A program made the translations under genes and the position numbers. This document shows, piece after piece, positions 18,373 to 27,287 of a DNA stretch of 64,000 nucleotides. Source of the DNA: Streptococcus parasanguinis (GTDB lineage Bacteria; Bacillota; Bacilli; Lactobacillales; Streptococcaceae); assembly GCF_019929185.1 (NCBI RefSeq), contig NZ_JAHZPC010000003.1, forward strand, positions 1 to 64,000, in the 5' to 3' direction. Each line of letters starts with the position of its first letter. The first letter of the stretch is position 1. A model generated the notes under the pieces. It worked only from the letters and a program-made list of their open reading frames with translations. It was not told where the DNA came from and ran no database searches.

Positions 18373-18476
18373 AATATCTCCTATTTTTTTATCCTAGTCT
18401 ATCAAAGGAAATCTATTTACTCAGTATCAATGAAGAGACCACTAGCAAATATAATTTTTTGTTTTTCTAACCTTTT

Positions 18477-19778
18477 TTAGTCTTCCTTATAGAACAAGTC
18501 GCTTTGATCTGAAATAACATTCTGACCCCAATAAATAATATCCTTACTATTATCAACAGAAAAATTTCCATATTTTAATGATGCAGGAAACTCTTGACCT
18601 GCTGGGAAAAAACTCATTGCTGAAGCACCAGCTGGGGCAGTTGAATGAACACTACTACTTAAGTATCCAAATTCATGATTAAAGCGGTCTACAACCTGAT
18701 CTGTTGGTGCACCATTTATCTTTGATATACCGTTATCATCAAATGTTACACTCATTCCTTTCCCATTTCTCCAGGTCCCTGCAATACTTGAAAAATCACC
18801 GTTCTGAATTTCTTGAATATTCATTCCACTGCTTTTCTTACTTGTGCTTGCTGATTTAGAACCATCCACACGCGTTGTGAAGTCAAGGGCGATCCAGCCT
18901 TGTCCAGATTCAAGCTTGCCCCAGGTATGACCATCGGCATCTACGGTTTCCGTAATGGTGTGAGTTCCTTTTGAGATCATCCCTGCAGAGGGTGCTGAAG
19001 TAGACGGTTCTTTTCGAATACGAAGATCGGCCACGCTAACTTGTACTTGAAAGCTTTCCGATTTTTTCTCTTCTGCTTTAGCTGTTGATTTGGAGTATCC
19101 TGTACCATCAAATGTTTTCCAGTCAAGTTTACTGAGGTCTAACTTCTTGGCTGAAATACCGAGAGCCTGCTCTGCTGTTTCCTTCCCACCGATTTGAATG
19201 GTTGCTTTCTTTTCTTCCTTGGCTTCCCCTTTTCCTAGAGAATAAAGGGTCAATTCCATTTCTGGATTAAGGGATTGCCAAGTGGCGTAGACGATTTGTC
19301 CATTGTCAAAAACATCTAAGCTGGAGCGATAGCCACCTGCAGAAGCTACATAGGCTACATGGAGCAAGGTTGGCTGGTTATCTTTCAAATAATACACAGC
19401 AGCAATCGTTTTGCCATCCCCTATCAGCAGTTCGTCATTACCATCACGATTAAGATCATCAAAAGCATATTGCCACTCATTGGTACTCCCAAGTGTTTGA
19501 AGGTTAAAGACATACGCATATTCTTCTGAAGTTGCTTCGATCTTCTTCAGTTCATTTTGTAAAGCTGTTTTGTCCTTAGTATGAATGGCAACCGCATAAG
19601 ACTTATAGCGATCTAATACCTCTTGATAGTGCTTTTGACCTGTATCCTTCTTCTCTTTTTTGACCGACGAAGAGCTTGCCGTTTTCGGTTTGCTTTGGCG
19701 TTCATAACGTTTGGGCGTGCAAGCTACTAGAGATAGCACGGATGCACCTGCTAATAGTGTAATCATAACCTTTTTCAT
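18477..19778 (-). CDS. Lipoprotein with an SH3b domain and a DUF6287-like C-terminus
   Basis: 433 residues. The lipobox LVAC precedes CTPKRYER and a Ser/Lys linker. Residues about 45-220 form a domain with a calcium-loop-like segment DDLNRDGNDELLIGDG. A bacterial SH3 domain follows at about 245-305 (VADLRIRKEPSTSAPSAG to GQGWIALDF), a fold that usually binds cell-wall peptides. The C-terminal 100 residues (MNIQEIQNGDFSSIAGTWRN) match what I know as DUF6287. Together these suggest a surface protein touching peptidoglycan. The gene has its own possible -10 at 19813-19818 and lies 104 bp upstream of the paralogue. Confidence 0.75.
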   Translation of the reverse strand: MKKVMITLLAGASVLSLVACTPKRYERQSKPKTASSSSVKKEKKDTGQKHYQEVLDRYKSYAVAIHTKDKTALQNELKKIEATSEEYAYVFNLQTLGSTNEWQYAFDDLNRDGNDELLIGDGKTIAAVYYLKDNQPTLLHVAYVASAGGYRSSLDVFDNGQIVYATWQSLNPEMELTLYSLGKGEAKEEKKATIQIGGKETAEQALGISAKKLDLSKLDWKTFDGTGYSKSTAKAEEKKSESFQVQVSVADLRIRKEPSTSAPSAGMISKGTHTITETVDADGHTWGKLESGQGWIALDFTTRVDGSKSASTSKKSSGMNIQEIQNGDFSSIAGTWRNGKGMSVTFDDNGISKINGAPTDQVVDRFNHEFGYLSSSVHSTAPAGASAMSFFPAGQEFPASLKYGNFSVDNSKDIIYWGQNVISDQSDLFYKED

Positions 19779-19812
19779 AAAAAATTCCCCATTTAACTAT
19801 CTTTTTCTTAAA

Positions 19813-19821
19813 ATTATATCA
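19813..19821 (-). promoter_or_regulatory. Extended -10 promoter of the SH3b lipoprotein gene
   Basis: TGA-TATAAT on the minus strand lies 35 bp before the start at 19778, directly behind the hairpin that ends the SEC10-type gene. Confidence 0.55.
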
Positions 19822-19822
19822 T

Positions 19823-19848
19823 TTTAGGCTGGGTTTCCCCAGCCTAAA
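19823..19848 (-). terminator. Hairpin after the SEC10/PgrA-type gene
   Basis: An 11-bp perfect stem (TTTAGGCTGGG with its complement) starts 9 bp past the stop. The T-run after it is broken, so termination may be partial. Confidence 0.6.
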
Positions 19849-19856
19849 TAGAATTT

Positions 19857-22502
19857 TTATTTTGATTCGCGTTTGCGTTTCAATCCAACAAAACCTAGAG
19901 CTGCCATTGCTAGCCCCATAAGTCCAAGTGTACTTGTAGTTCCACCAGTTGATGGCAATTTCTTCATATTTGCTTGTTCTTCTTGAGCTGCAACTGGTGT
20001 GTTTGCACCAGGAGTTCCTGTTACGATTGGGACGATTGTCTTCATCACTTTGTTTTGAGTGGATTCATGACGAACTGGTTCGTTGCGACGAGTTTCTTCT
20101 TCGTGTTTGATACGTTCTTGTTCGAGACGAATTGCTTCTTCCAATTGTTTCGCTTTAACGAGTTTTTGATAAGCTTCGAAGACGCGAGTGTAATCTTCTT
20201 GAGCCACTTTCGCTTTTACTTTCAAAGCTTCAAGTTTTGCAACTTCTGTTTCAAGAGTTGCTTTAGCTTCAGCTGTTTTAGCTTTTGCTTCAGTTAGTGC
20301 TTTTTCAGCTTCAGCAAGTTTTGTAGGAGCATTCTTGAGCAATTCAAGATAATCTTTTGCGTCTTGTACGGCTTGTTCTGCTGATTTGACAGCTTGTTTA
20401 GCACGTTCAACTTTAGCTTTAGCTTCAGTTGTTGCAAGACCTTTTGCTTTCAAATCGTTTTCAGCGTCGATTGCTGTTTTAAGAGCAAGTTTAAGATCTT
20501 CTTCTTGAGCAACCAATTTAGCTTTAGCGTCTTTTAATTCAGATTCGCGTTGTGCACGAACTTGTTGCAAGTTTGCAAGATTTGATTTAGCTGTTGCAAG
20601 TTCATCTTTAGCTGTTTCAAGAGCTTTTGCAGTTTCAACTACTTTAGCTTGAGCTGCTGGAGTTTGTTCTTTGACCGCAAGCGCGTCATCGTATGCTTTT
20701 TGAGCTTTAGCAATAGCATTTTGAGCAGCGTTCAATTTTGTTTGAGCGTCAACTTGAGCTGATTTTGCAGAAGCAAGATCATTTTCAGCAGATTTAACGG
20801 CTTTATCCGCTGCTATTTTCTTATCTTTTGCTGCCTGAAGTGCTTGTTCTTTCTCTGCAATCGAAGAAGTAAGGGAGGATTTGTATTCAGCATCAGTACT
20901 AATATAGTCTGCCTTATCTTCGTTCATAGCACGGCTTGTTGACAAAATGTGAACCGCACCAGAACTTATACCGATACCAATACCAGTTCCTTGAAGTGTG
21001 ATTAAATGTTTTGTGTGACCGTTAGATTGGTCACCATCGGCAAACATCATTTTACGGATTGCGCTCGCAATGTCTTGTTTGATATTTAACATAGTGTATC
21101 CGTCAAAGTTTTCTTTATGCCATTCTGGTAAAAGTCCCCCAAGAGATTCTCCCGCACCGTATTGTCCAAGAATTGAAGATAGGTGTTCCCAATTTTTAAG
21201 AAAATTAAACTTATCTGGTGTCCCTCCATTATCCGCATAGAACTTAGAATATCCATGAGCGATAGTGTCAGCCATTTCTTGACCACCTACTGTCAATTGA
21301 AGAGGTTCTATTGTTTTACCTGGTTCGCGTTTAGACCAATATTGTTGGTTAAGGTCATTCAACATTTGAGCCGTAAATTCAGCAAGTTCTTTACGTTGAG
21401 CTGATGTAAGATTTGCAAGATCGACGACTTCTTTATTAGAGCCAATGCCTGTTTGGCTATAAGCATCCCAGTCGATTTCTGGTTGCAATTTCATGAACTC
21501 ATCTTTATGAGAGATGAACCATTCGTAGTCCTTAATATCGTGTTTTGCATAGTCAGCAGGAACGAAGATTTTACGGAGAGCTTCGTCTTGTTTCAACTTA
21601 GCAACTTTTTCTTGATAAGCGGCGTTTGCTGCATCAAGTGCTTTTTGAGCTTCATCAACTTCAGCTTGAGCGACACCTGCTTTAGCTTTTGTTTCAGCAA
21701 GAGCTTTTTCTTTTGCTTCTACGTTAGCTTTTGCATCAGCGAGACCTTGTTCAAGAGCAGGAACGTTCTTTTCAGTACGTTCTTTTTCGAGAGCTGATTT
21801 TGTTTCATCAATTTTAGCTTGACGGGATGCGTCGAATTCTTTTGCACGAGTCAATTCATCTTGAGCGGCTTTATTCACAGACTCTGCATCTTTCAGTTTA
21901 TTTCCCGCAATCGTCACTGTCTCCTGTGCTCTGGTCAGTGTTGTCTCATTAAGAGCTTGTTCTGCCTTCTTCACTTCTTCCTTGGCTAATGCGACTTTTG
22001 CTTTTTCATCTTCTATTTTTTTAGTAGCCTCTTCATATTTTTTTCCTGATTCGGCTTCTGCTGTCTCAGCTGATTTCACACCTTCTTCAGCCGTTTTTAC
22101 ACTTTCTTCAGCTGATTTCACACCAGCCTCTTTTGTTTTAATGGCTTCTTCAGCTTTTGCAATATTTTCAGGAGTTGCTTCCCTCGCAGCTTCTTTTGTT
22201 TTTTCATAGGTTGCTGCTGCCGTTTTTTCAGCAGCTTCCGCTTCCTTAGCCTTTTGATCCGCTGCACTGACAACCTTTTCTTGTTCTGTTACCGTTTTAG
22301 CCGCAGCATCAGCTTGCTCTTTTGCTGTATCAACTGCCTCTTTTGTAACCTCAGCAGTATGGTCAATATTTGAAACAGTTGCTGATGTCCCTGTCTGAGG
22401 TTGAGCAACTGGCGCTTCTTCAGCTTGTACAACTGAAGTTACAGCAGTAGCGGCAATAATAGTAGCACCGATAGCAATACTTTTCTTTGTTGTTTTATTC
22501 AT
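19857..22502 (-). CDS. LPXTG-anchored SEC10/PgrA-type surface protein
   Basis: 881 residues. The signal peptide ends near VVQAEE. Two long alanine/lysine/glutamate-rich coiled-coil stretches (about 45-310 and 550-800) flank a globular block. That block (about 320-545, with ELAEFTAQMLNDLNQQYW and GQYGAGESLGG) resembles the SEC10/PgrA surface-exclusion domain. The sorting signal LPSTGG, a hydrophobic span and KRKRESK close the protein. SEC10/PgrA proteins of enterococci block conjugative entry; chromosomal streptococcal relatives are mostly seen as adhesins. The gene follows a membrane-protein gene by 47 bp and is probably co-transcribed with it. Confidence 0.85.
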   Translation of the reverse strand: MNKTTKKSIAIGATIIAATAVTSVVQAEEAPVAQPQTGTSATVSNIDHTAEVTKEAVDTAKEQADAAAKTVTEQEKVVSAADQKAKEAEAAEKTAAATYEKTKEAAREATPENIAKAEEAIKTKEAGVKSAEESVKTAEEGVKSAETAEAESGKKYEEATKKIEDEKAKVALAKEEVKKAEQALNETTLTRAQETVTIAGNKLKDAESVNKAAQDELTRAKEFDASRQAKIDETKSALEKERTEKNVPALEQGLADAKANVEAKEKALAETKAKAGVAQAEVDEAQKALDAANAAYQEKVAKLKQDEALRKIFVPADYAKHDIKDYEWFISHKDEFMKLQPEIDWDAYSQTGIGSNKEVVDLANLTSAQRKELAEFTAQMLNDLNQQYWSKREPGKTIEPLQLTVGGQEMADTIAHGYSKFYADNGGTPDKFNFLKNWEHLSSILGQYGAGESLGGLLPEWHKENFDGYTMLNIKQDIASAIRKMMFADGDQSNGHTKHLITLQGTGIGIGISSGAVHILSTSRAMNEDKADYISTDAEYKSSLTSSIAEKEQALQAAKDKKIAADKAVKSAENDLASAKSAQVDAQTKLNAAQNAIAKAQKAYDDALAVKEQTPAAQAKVVETAKALETAKDELATAKSNLANLQQVRAQRESELKDAKAKLVAQEEDLKLALKTAIDAENDLKAKGLATTEAKAKVERAKQAVKSAEQAVQDAKDYLELLKNAPTKLAEAEKALTEAKAKTAEAKATLETEVAKLEALKVKAKVAQEDYTRVFEAYQKLVKAKQLEEAIRLEQERIKHEEETRRNEPVRHESTQNKVMKTIVPIVTGTPGANTPVAAQEEQANMKKLPSTGGTTSTLGLMGLAMAALGFVGLKRKRESK

Positions 22503-22549
22503 AATTATATTCCTTCTATTTACTTCCCTACCTATTTATCCCGGATTTC

Positions 22550-23515
22550 TTATCTTCCATAACGAATATTCTCAAGTTCACTTGCTACAGCACGTGATGC
22601 AGCAGCTGCTTCTTGTGTTTCTGCAATTTGTCTAGCACTTAAAATATTTGCATGTTCTTGAAGCTTGATCATTCGTTCTTGATTAATAATCTGCTCTTTT
22701 TCAAGTTCGATCATCTCTGCCTCAAAGGCTCGACGGGCTGCACGGTCTAAATATGTATCGTATAGATTAATTGCTTCCTTTATATTATCTGCTTTGAAAT
22801 TATTAAACGCGTGAATAAGATAGTTCACTGCATCTAGTGCATAATAATCTTTAGGGTACCATCCTTGACCAATTGCTACAGCTTGATTCCGGAAATTTTC
22901 CATCAAACGTCCCTCTTGCTGATAGGCCAATTCTAATCGTTGATTTTCTGCAACTACTGCTTGGTAATCTCTTAAATGCTGCTCATTTTTATTACGAATA
23001 CCTTTATTCACAAACGCAATCATGAGTTCCAGCTTATTTTGAATGATGAAATAGGTGGCTACAATTGATACTCCAAGTAGAATTAATGTTATAGGATTAG
23101 GAGTCAAAAGCAAACGTAGAGGGAATACCAGTAAGATCCCTCCCATAATCAGTGTCGCTGGATAAATCCAGCTATCCTTTGAACCTTTCATACGACGATA
23201 CAATAGAAATAAAAATCCTGATAAGAATAATACTTCAAAGATAATATCTCCGATTAATCGATTCACAGCACCAAGTAAGATGACATACAATAAATCCCCT
23301 AATAGTATCGAAATACTTGAAAATACCATAATTGAAAAAGCAAGCTTGAGGGATTTATGAGACAATGTGTTGTCGTTATATTCATCTTGTTGAATCAATT
23401 TGGCTGTTCTCATTTGATTAACAAGTGTAACCTGACGTGAACGGGCTTGAATAAATCCCAATATATTCTCACGAATGAGTTCTAATTTAGAGACAATTTC
23501 TTCTCTTGTTTCCAT
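22550..23515 (-). CDS. Membrane protein of unknown function
   Basis: 321 residues. The charged N-terminus is followed by about four hydrophobic helices between residues 55 and 165 (SIMVFSSISILLGDLLYVILL; FEVLFLSGFLFLLY; ATLIMGGILLVFPLRLLL; LILLGVSIVATYFI). A long helical cytoplasmic tail follows, ending in an alanine/glutamate-rich coiled coil. No known family is recognised. It is the first gene of a likely two-gene unit with the SEC10-type surface protein, and its leader carries several inverted repeats. The ATG has GGGAGG upstream. Confidence 0.65.
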   Translation of the reverse strand: METREEIVSKLELIRENILGFIQARSRQVTLVNQMRTAKLIQQDEYNDNTLSHKSLKLAFSIMVFSSISILLGDLLYVILLGAVNRLIGDIIFEVLFLSGFLFLLYRRMKGSKDSWIYPATLIMGGILLVFPLRLLLTPNPITLILLGVSIVATYFIIQNKLELMIAFVNKGIRNKNEQHLRDYQAVVAENQRLELAYQQEGRLMENFRNQAVAIGQGWYPKDYYALDAVNYLIHAFNNFKADNIKEAINLYDTYLDRAARRAFEAEMIELEKEQIINQERMIKLQEHANILSARQIAETQEAAAASRAVASELENIRYGR

Positions 23516-23561
23516 ATATAACCTCCCCTATCACTAATTAGCAACATTTTACTAAAATTTT

Positions 23562-23670
23562 GAATATAAGAATTGCCACAAAAAATTATCAAACAATCCT
23601 TATATTCTTTATAGCTATTAGTGTTGAGTATTGCATGAAATGCAATACTCTGATGTACTTAGTATATCAG
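23562..23670 (-). promoter_or_regulatory. Promoter and hairpin-rich leader of the membrane-protein/SEC10 unit
   Basis: An extended -10 (TGA-TATACT, 23669-23661 region) lies inside an imperfect inverted repeat 23650-23670. Immediately downstream is a perfect 11-bp inverted repeat with a 3-nt loop (23626-23636 and 23640-23650). GAATATAAG/CTTATATTC (23562-23570, 23599-23607) forms a third, longer-range stem. None has a T-run, so these look like operators or a structured 5' leader rather than terminators. The remainder of 23516-23845 shows nothing else I can name. Confidence 0.55.
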
Positions 23671-23804
23671 CAAAATTTCAATCCATGTCTTACCTAAATA
23701 TAGTAGTTAGAATTGAAATTTTAATCTAAAATGTTTTCCCAGCTCTTTTCAAGATTTTTACACAAGCATTTTCCCCTCTCCCCCTATGTTTCTGTCTTTT
23801 TTTC

Positions 23805-23813
23805 TGCTATACT
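23805..23813 (+). promoter_or_regulatory. Extended -10 promoter of pepF
   Basis: TGC-TATACT lies 32 bp before the pepF ATG. AAAGGAG is the ribosome binding site. Confidence 0.6.
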
Positions 23814-23845
23814 TAGTATAGTTATTTGATCAAAAGGAGAACACT

Positions 23846-25642
23846 ATGGAATTAAAAAAACGTTCTGAATTTCCTGAAAACGAACTCTGGGACCTCACAG
23901 CCCTCTACCAAGACCAGGAAGACTTCTTGCGCGCCATTGAAAAGACTCGCGAGGAAATCAATGAATTTGTCCGTAACTACAAGGGCAAGCTCCACACTTT
24001 TGAAGACTTTGAAGCTGCCTTTGCGGTCTTTGAACAAATTCAGATCCAACTCAGCCACATTGGCAACTACAGCTTTATGCCACAAACCACTGACTTTGGC
24101 GACGAAGCTTTTGCGGAAATTGCTCAAGCGGGAATGGATTTCGAAACTTGGGCCAGCGTCGAACTTTCCTTCTTTGATGATGCTTTGGTCGAAGCAGATG
24201 AAGATGTCCTCGAACGCCTGGGACAACTTCCTCACCTCACTTTTGCCATTCGCCAAGCCAAAATCAAGAAAGCTCACTACTTGGGAGCTGATGTGGAAAA
24301 GACCTTGACCAACCTTGGTGAAGTCTTCTACGGACCGCAAGACATCTATACCAAGATGCGGGCGGGCGACTTTGAAATGGCTGATTTCGAAGTGGATGGA
24401 AAAGTTTACAAGAATAGCTTTGTTACCTATGAAAACTTCTACCAAAACCATGAGAATGCAGAAGTCCGTGAAAAAGCCTTTCGTTCTTTCTCAGAAGGTC
24501 TCCGCAAGCACCAAAACACGGCTGCTGCTACCTATCTAGCCCAAGTTAAGTCTGAAAAGCTGATTGCAGATATGCGGGGCTACGACTCTGTCTTTGACTA
24601 TCTCCTAGCTGAGCAGGAAGTGGATCGTGCCATGTTTGATCGTCAGATTGACCTGATCATGAAGGACTTTGCTCCGGTCGCTCAAAAATTCCTCAAACAC
24701 GTGGCCAAGGTCAACGGCCTTGAAAAAATGACCTTTGCTGATTGGAAGTTGGATTTGGACAGTGCGCTCAACCCTGACGTTACCATTGATGACGCTTATG
24801 ACTTGGTCATGAAATCTGTCGCACCACTTGGAGAAGAATATTCACACGAAATTGCCCGCTACCAAACCGAACGCTGGGTCGATTTCGCAGCCAATGAAGG
24901 CAAGGATTCCGGTGGTTATGCGGCAGATCCATACCGCGTCCATCCTTATGTCCTTATGAGCTGGACAGGACGGATGAGTGATGTTTACACCCTGATCCAC
25001 GAGATCGGACACTCTGGTCAATTTATCTTCTCAGACAACAACCAAAGCTACTTCAACGCCCACATGTCGACCTACTATGTGGAAGCTCCTTCTACCTTTA
25101 ACGAGCTCCTCCTCAGCGACTATTTGGAACACCAGTTTGACGATCCTCGTCAAAAACGCTTTGCTTTGGCTCACCGTTTGACAGATACCTACTTCCACAA
25201 CTTCATCACCCACTTGTTGGAAGCAGCCTTCCAACGCAAGGTCTACACCCTGATTGAAGAAGGTGGAACCTTCGGCGCTAGCAAACTCAATAGCATCATG
25301 AAGGAAGTCTTGACAGAATTCTGGGGAGACGCCGTTGAAATCGATGACGACGCAGCTTTGACCTGGATGCGCCAAAGCCACTACTACATGGGGCTTTACA
25401 GCTACACCTACTCAGCTGGCTTGGTTATCTCAACAGCGGGTTACCTGCATTTGAAGAACTCCGAAAACGGAGCTAAAGATTGGCTAGACCTCCTTAAATC
25501 AGGTGGTAGCAAGACACCACTTGAGTCAGCCATGATCATCGGAGCAGATATCTCAACTGACAAACCACTCCGCGATACCATCCAATTCCTTTCGGACACT
25601 GTGGATCAAATCATTGCCTACAGTGCAGAATTGGGAGAATAA
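23846..25642 (+). CDS. pepF: Oligoendopeptidase F
   Basis: 598 residues, the usual length. The M3 zinc site HEIGH lies at residues 385-389, with a third ligand expected in the downstream EAPSTFNELLLSDYL segment. The helical N-terminal lid (about 1-200) is typical of the family. The enzyme cleaves peptides of about 7-17 residues in the cytosol, completing the use of imported oligopeptides. The gene stands alone on the plus strand between minus-strand genes and ends at a bidirectional terminator. Confidence 0.95.
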   Translation: MELKKRSEFPENELWDLTALYQDQEDFLRAIEKTREEINEFVRNYKGKLHTFEDFEAAFAVFEQIQIQLSHIGNYSFMPQTTDFGDEAFAEIAQAGMDFETWASVELSFFDDALVEADEDVLERLGQLPHLTFAIRQAKIKKAHYLGADVEKTLTNLGEVFYGPQDIYTKMRAGDFEMADFEVDGKVYKNSFVTYENFYQNHENAEVREKAFRSFSEGLRKHQNTAAATYLAQVKSEKLIADMRGYDSVFDYLLAEQEVDRAMFDRQIDLIMKDFAPVAQKFLKHVAKVNGLEKMTFADWKLDLDSALNPDVTIDDAYDLVMKSVAPLGEEYSHEIARYQTERWVDFAANEGKDSGGYAADPYRVHPYVLMSWTGRMSDVYTLIHEIGHSGQFIFSDNNQSYFNAHMSTYYVEAPSTFNELLLSDYLEHQFDDPRQKRFALAHRLTDTYFHNFITHLLEAAFQRKVYTLIEEGGTFGASKLNSIMKEVLTEFWGDAVEIDDDAALTWMRQSHYYMGLYSYTYSAGLVISTAGYLHLKNSENGAKDWLDLLKSGGSKTPLESAMIIGADISTDKPLRDTIQFLSDTVDQIIAYSAELGE

Positions 25643-25649
25643 AATTCAA

Positions 25650-25687
25650 AAAAAGCTAAAGAAGGTTCATTCTTCTTTAGCTTTTTT
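25650..25687. terminator. Bidirectional terminator between pepF and trxA
   Basis: AAAAAGCTAAAGAAG and its complement surround a short loop, giving A-runs and T-runs on both sides. It lies between convergent stop codons. Confidence 0.9.
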
Positions 25688-25692
25688 GCTTT

Positions 25693-26007
25693 TTAACTCA
25701 ACTCAGCCACAATGGCCTTAATTTGTGCTGCGGTATGCACTCCTGCTACTTGTTTAACAACCTGCCCATCTTTTTTAAAGAGCAAGGTTGGGATGGACAT
25801 AATGCCGAAAGCACGCGCTGTTTCTGGATTTTCATCCACGTCCATTTTTAGGATTTTTAACTCATCTTCCGAAAGTTCTTCCGATAATTTTTCTAAAATA
25901 GGAGCTTGCATGCGACATGGACCACACCAGGTTGCCCAAAAGTCTACCAAGACCAAGCCTTCTTTGGTTTCTGCTTCAAATGTTGCGTCTGTAATTGCTT
26001 TTGCCAT
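25693..26007 (-). CDS. trxA: Thioredoxin
   Basis: 104 residues with the active site WCGPC in LVDFWATWCGPCRMQAPIL, the cis-proline segment MSIPTLLFK and the GV close. It reduces protein disulfides in the cytosol using thioredoxin reductase. The gene follows a small DUF4649 gene by 12 bp and shares its promoter. Confidence 0.95.
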   Translation of the reverse strand: MAKAITDATFEAETKEGLVLVDFWATWCGPCRMQAPILEKLSEELSEDELKILKMDVDENPETARAFGIMSIPTLLFKKDGQVVKQVAGVHTAAQIKAIVAELS

Positions 26008-26019
26008 TTTCTTTCTCCT

Positions 26020-26244
26020 TTAGTTTTGGTACTGCGTCAAATCTTGCTTCATCAAATAGAAGAAGACATCTCCGTAAGTCCCTTGGTAATCCAATTCATA
26101 CCCATTATAGGTCAGTTTCACAACAGGATAAAAATCTGCTACCCCAATCAAGCAGGCTTGTTGGGAGCGTTCAAACTCTTCGTAGGAATCAAAATGCATG
26201 ACTCTTTCTTGTTTTGCACCGTCTAGATATGTAATTTCAATCAT
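26020..26244 (-). CDS. DUF4649-like small protein
   Basis: A 74-residue protein, MIEITYLDGAKQERVMHFDS and onward, matching the pattern I know as DUF4649, found next to trxA or mutS2 in streptococci. Its function is unknown. It has no signal peptide or membrane helix. It heads a two-gene unit with trxA behind a consensus promoter. Confidence 0.75.
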   Translation of the reverse strand: MIEITYLDGAKQERVMHFDSYEEFERSQQACLIGVADFYPVVKLTYNGYELDYQGTYGDVFFYLMKQDLTQYQN

Positions 26245-26275
26245 ATCGATAACCTCTATTTCTTATGATGCATCA

Positions 26276-26304
26276 ATTGTAACTCTAGATATTACATCTG
26301 TCAA
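26276..26304 (-). promoter_or_regulatory. Promoter of the DUF4649-trxA unit
   Basis: TTGACA (26304-26299), a 17-bp spacer and TACAAT (26281-26276) form a full consensus promoter. Between here and the rpsO-side terminator (26305-26452) I see no further gene or motif. Confidence 0.85.
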
Positions 26305-26452
26305 ACAAAACGACTTCCTCAGAATGATGGATCTTGTTCGATAAGGAAAAGACAAGAAAACAGCCCCCTGAATCCAGAGAGCTCCATTCTTGCTGGATAG
26401 AACGTTTCTAGACAAGGCGACGAACCGAAGATTGTACTATAATTCTAGTGAA

Positions 26453-26488
26453 AAAGAAAAGTCACCCTATAATAGAGTAACTTTTTTT
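26453..26488. terminator. Imperfect terminator-like hairpin downstream of rpsO
   Basis: Arms 26458-26467 and 26475-26484 pair with two mismatches. They are flanked by T-runs in both directions (TTTTCTTTTT on the minus strand, TTTTTTT on the plus strand). It probably ends the rpsO message after the structured repeat. Confidence 0.55.
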
Positions 26489-26496
26489 GTATTCAA

Positions 26497-26607
26497 TTGA
26501 ACACGGCCTAAGCACTTGGCAAAAAAGATAAAATCTCCTAGAAGCTGAAGCTTCTTCGTCAATTTTCCTATTTTTGCTTTGTGCTTTTGACGGCCTTTGT
26601 ATCTTGA
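26497..26607 (-). repeat. 110-nt structured repeat, copy 3, in the rpsO 3' region
   Basis: On the minus strand it begins TCAAGATACAAAGGCCGT directly after the rpsO stop and ends GGCCGTGTTCAA. Its helices are GGCC/GGCC, AGCAC/GTGCT, GCAAAAA/TTTTTTGC, AAAAT/ATTTT and AGAAGCT/AGCTTCT, in the same order as the other copies. Confidence 0.8.
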
Positions 26608-26608
26608 A

Positions 26609-26878
26609 TTAACGACGAAGTCCAAGAGAGTTGATCAACTCACGGTAACGGTTAACGTCGTTTGTACGAAGGTAAGCCAACAAGTTACGACGGCGACCGA
26701 TTTTCTTCATCAAACCACGGTAAGTAGCGTGGTCTTTTTTGTGTTGTTTGATGTGTTCGTTCAAGTGGTTGATTTCCCAAGTAAGGACAGCAACTTGTAC
26801 TTCTACTGAACCAGTGTCACCTTCGTGACGTGCGTATTGTGCAATGATTTCATTTTTTTTCTCTTTTGAGATTGCCAT
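26609..26878 (-). CDS. rpsO: 30S ribosomal protein S15
   Basis: 89 residues from the ATG at 26878 ([20 protein letters not shown]), the standard length. The longer frame from 26938 would translate the leader hairpin and is not used. Conserved features are [13 protein letters not shown], the [11 protein letters not shown] helix that contacts 16S rRNA, and the C-terminal RR. AAAAGGAGC is the ribosome binding site. Confidence 0.97.
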   Translation of the reverse strand: MAISKEKKNEIIAQYARHEGDTGSVEVQVAVLTWEINHLNEHIKQHKKDHATYRGLMKKIGRRRNLLAYLRTNDVNRYRELINSLGLRR

Positions 26879-26997
26879 GATAAGCTCCTTTTCTTTATGC
26901 TCTATCCGAGTGGCAGGTTTGGCATATCCTGCTACCAAGAAAGAGTTAGTTGTCTATTCGACCTTCTTATTCTACCAAGATTTCATCTTTCTGTCAA
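26879..26997 (-). promoter_or_regulatory. rpsO promoter and leader
   Basis: TTGACA (26997-26992), a 17-bp spacer and TAGAAT (26974-26969) form the promoter. The leader of about 85 nt contains GTAGCAGG and CCTGCCAC, which can pair as GCAGG/CCTGC just before the ribosome binding site. That is a likely place for S15 autoregulation. The assignment to an S15 leader class is inferred. Confidence 0.7.
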
Positions 26998-27096
26998 ACA
27001 CTTATGTTTCCTTTAAGAGGACCTTTTCTCTTTTCTAAAAAAACCTTGGGAATTTGGACGGTTTGATGGATCATTCTTCAAACAACTTATTCAAAA

Positions 27097-27272
27097 GAGA
27101 GTGGGACAGAAATCGGTAATTCGTTAGAATTCGATTTCGTCGTCCCACCTCCGCACAGTTGAGTAGGGCTGTAAAAGCTGATGAAATCAGCGTAGTAGAG
27201 CCCACTCAACCACTGCGTCTTGCTCGACAATCCAAAAATAATTGAGAGGCTAGGACTTTTGTCCCAGCCTCT
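27097..27272 (-). repeat. 176-bp repeat, copy A
   Basis: One of three near-identical copies (others 30197-30372 and 39350-39524), differing at only one or two bases each. Read on the minus strand it has three hairpins. The first is GAGGCTGGGAC/GTCCTAGCCTC. The second is GTTGAGT..AGCCC-type pairing capped by GCTGAT/ATCAGC. The third is GTGGGAC/GTCCCAC enclosing GAAATC/GATTTC. It starts 15 bp past the adhesin stop, so its first hairpin may act as that gene's terminator. The stretch 26998-27096 upstream holds nothing evident. Confidence 0.9.
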
Positions 27273-27287
27273 TTATCGGTATGAAGC

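Noticed and set aside
26305-26452. A small RNA upstream of the rpsO-side terminator
   Set aside because: A TATAAT-like element and a terminator-like hairpin exist on the plus strand, but the predicted transcript would be very short and the -35 is poor.
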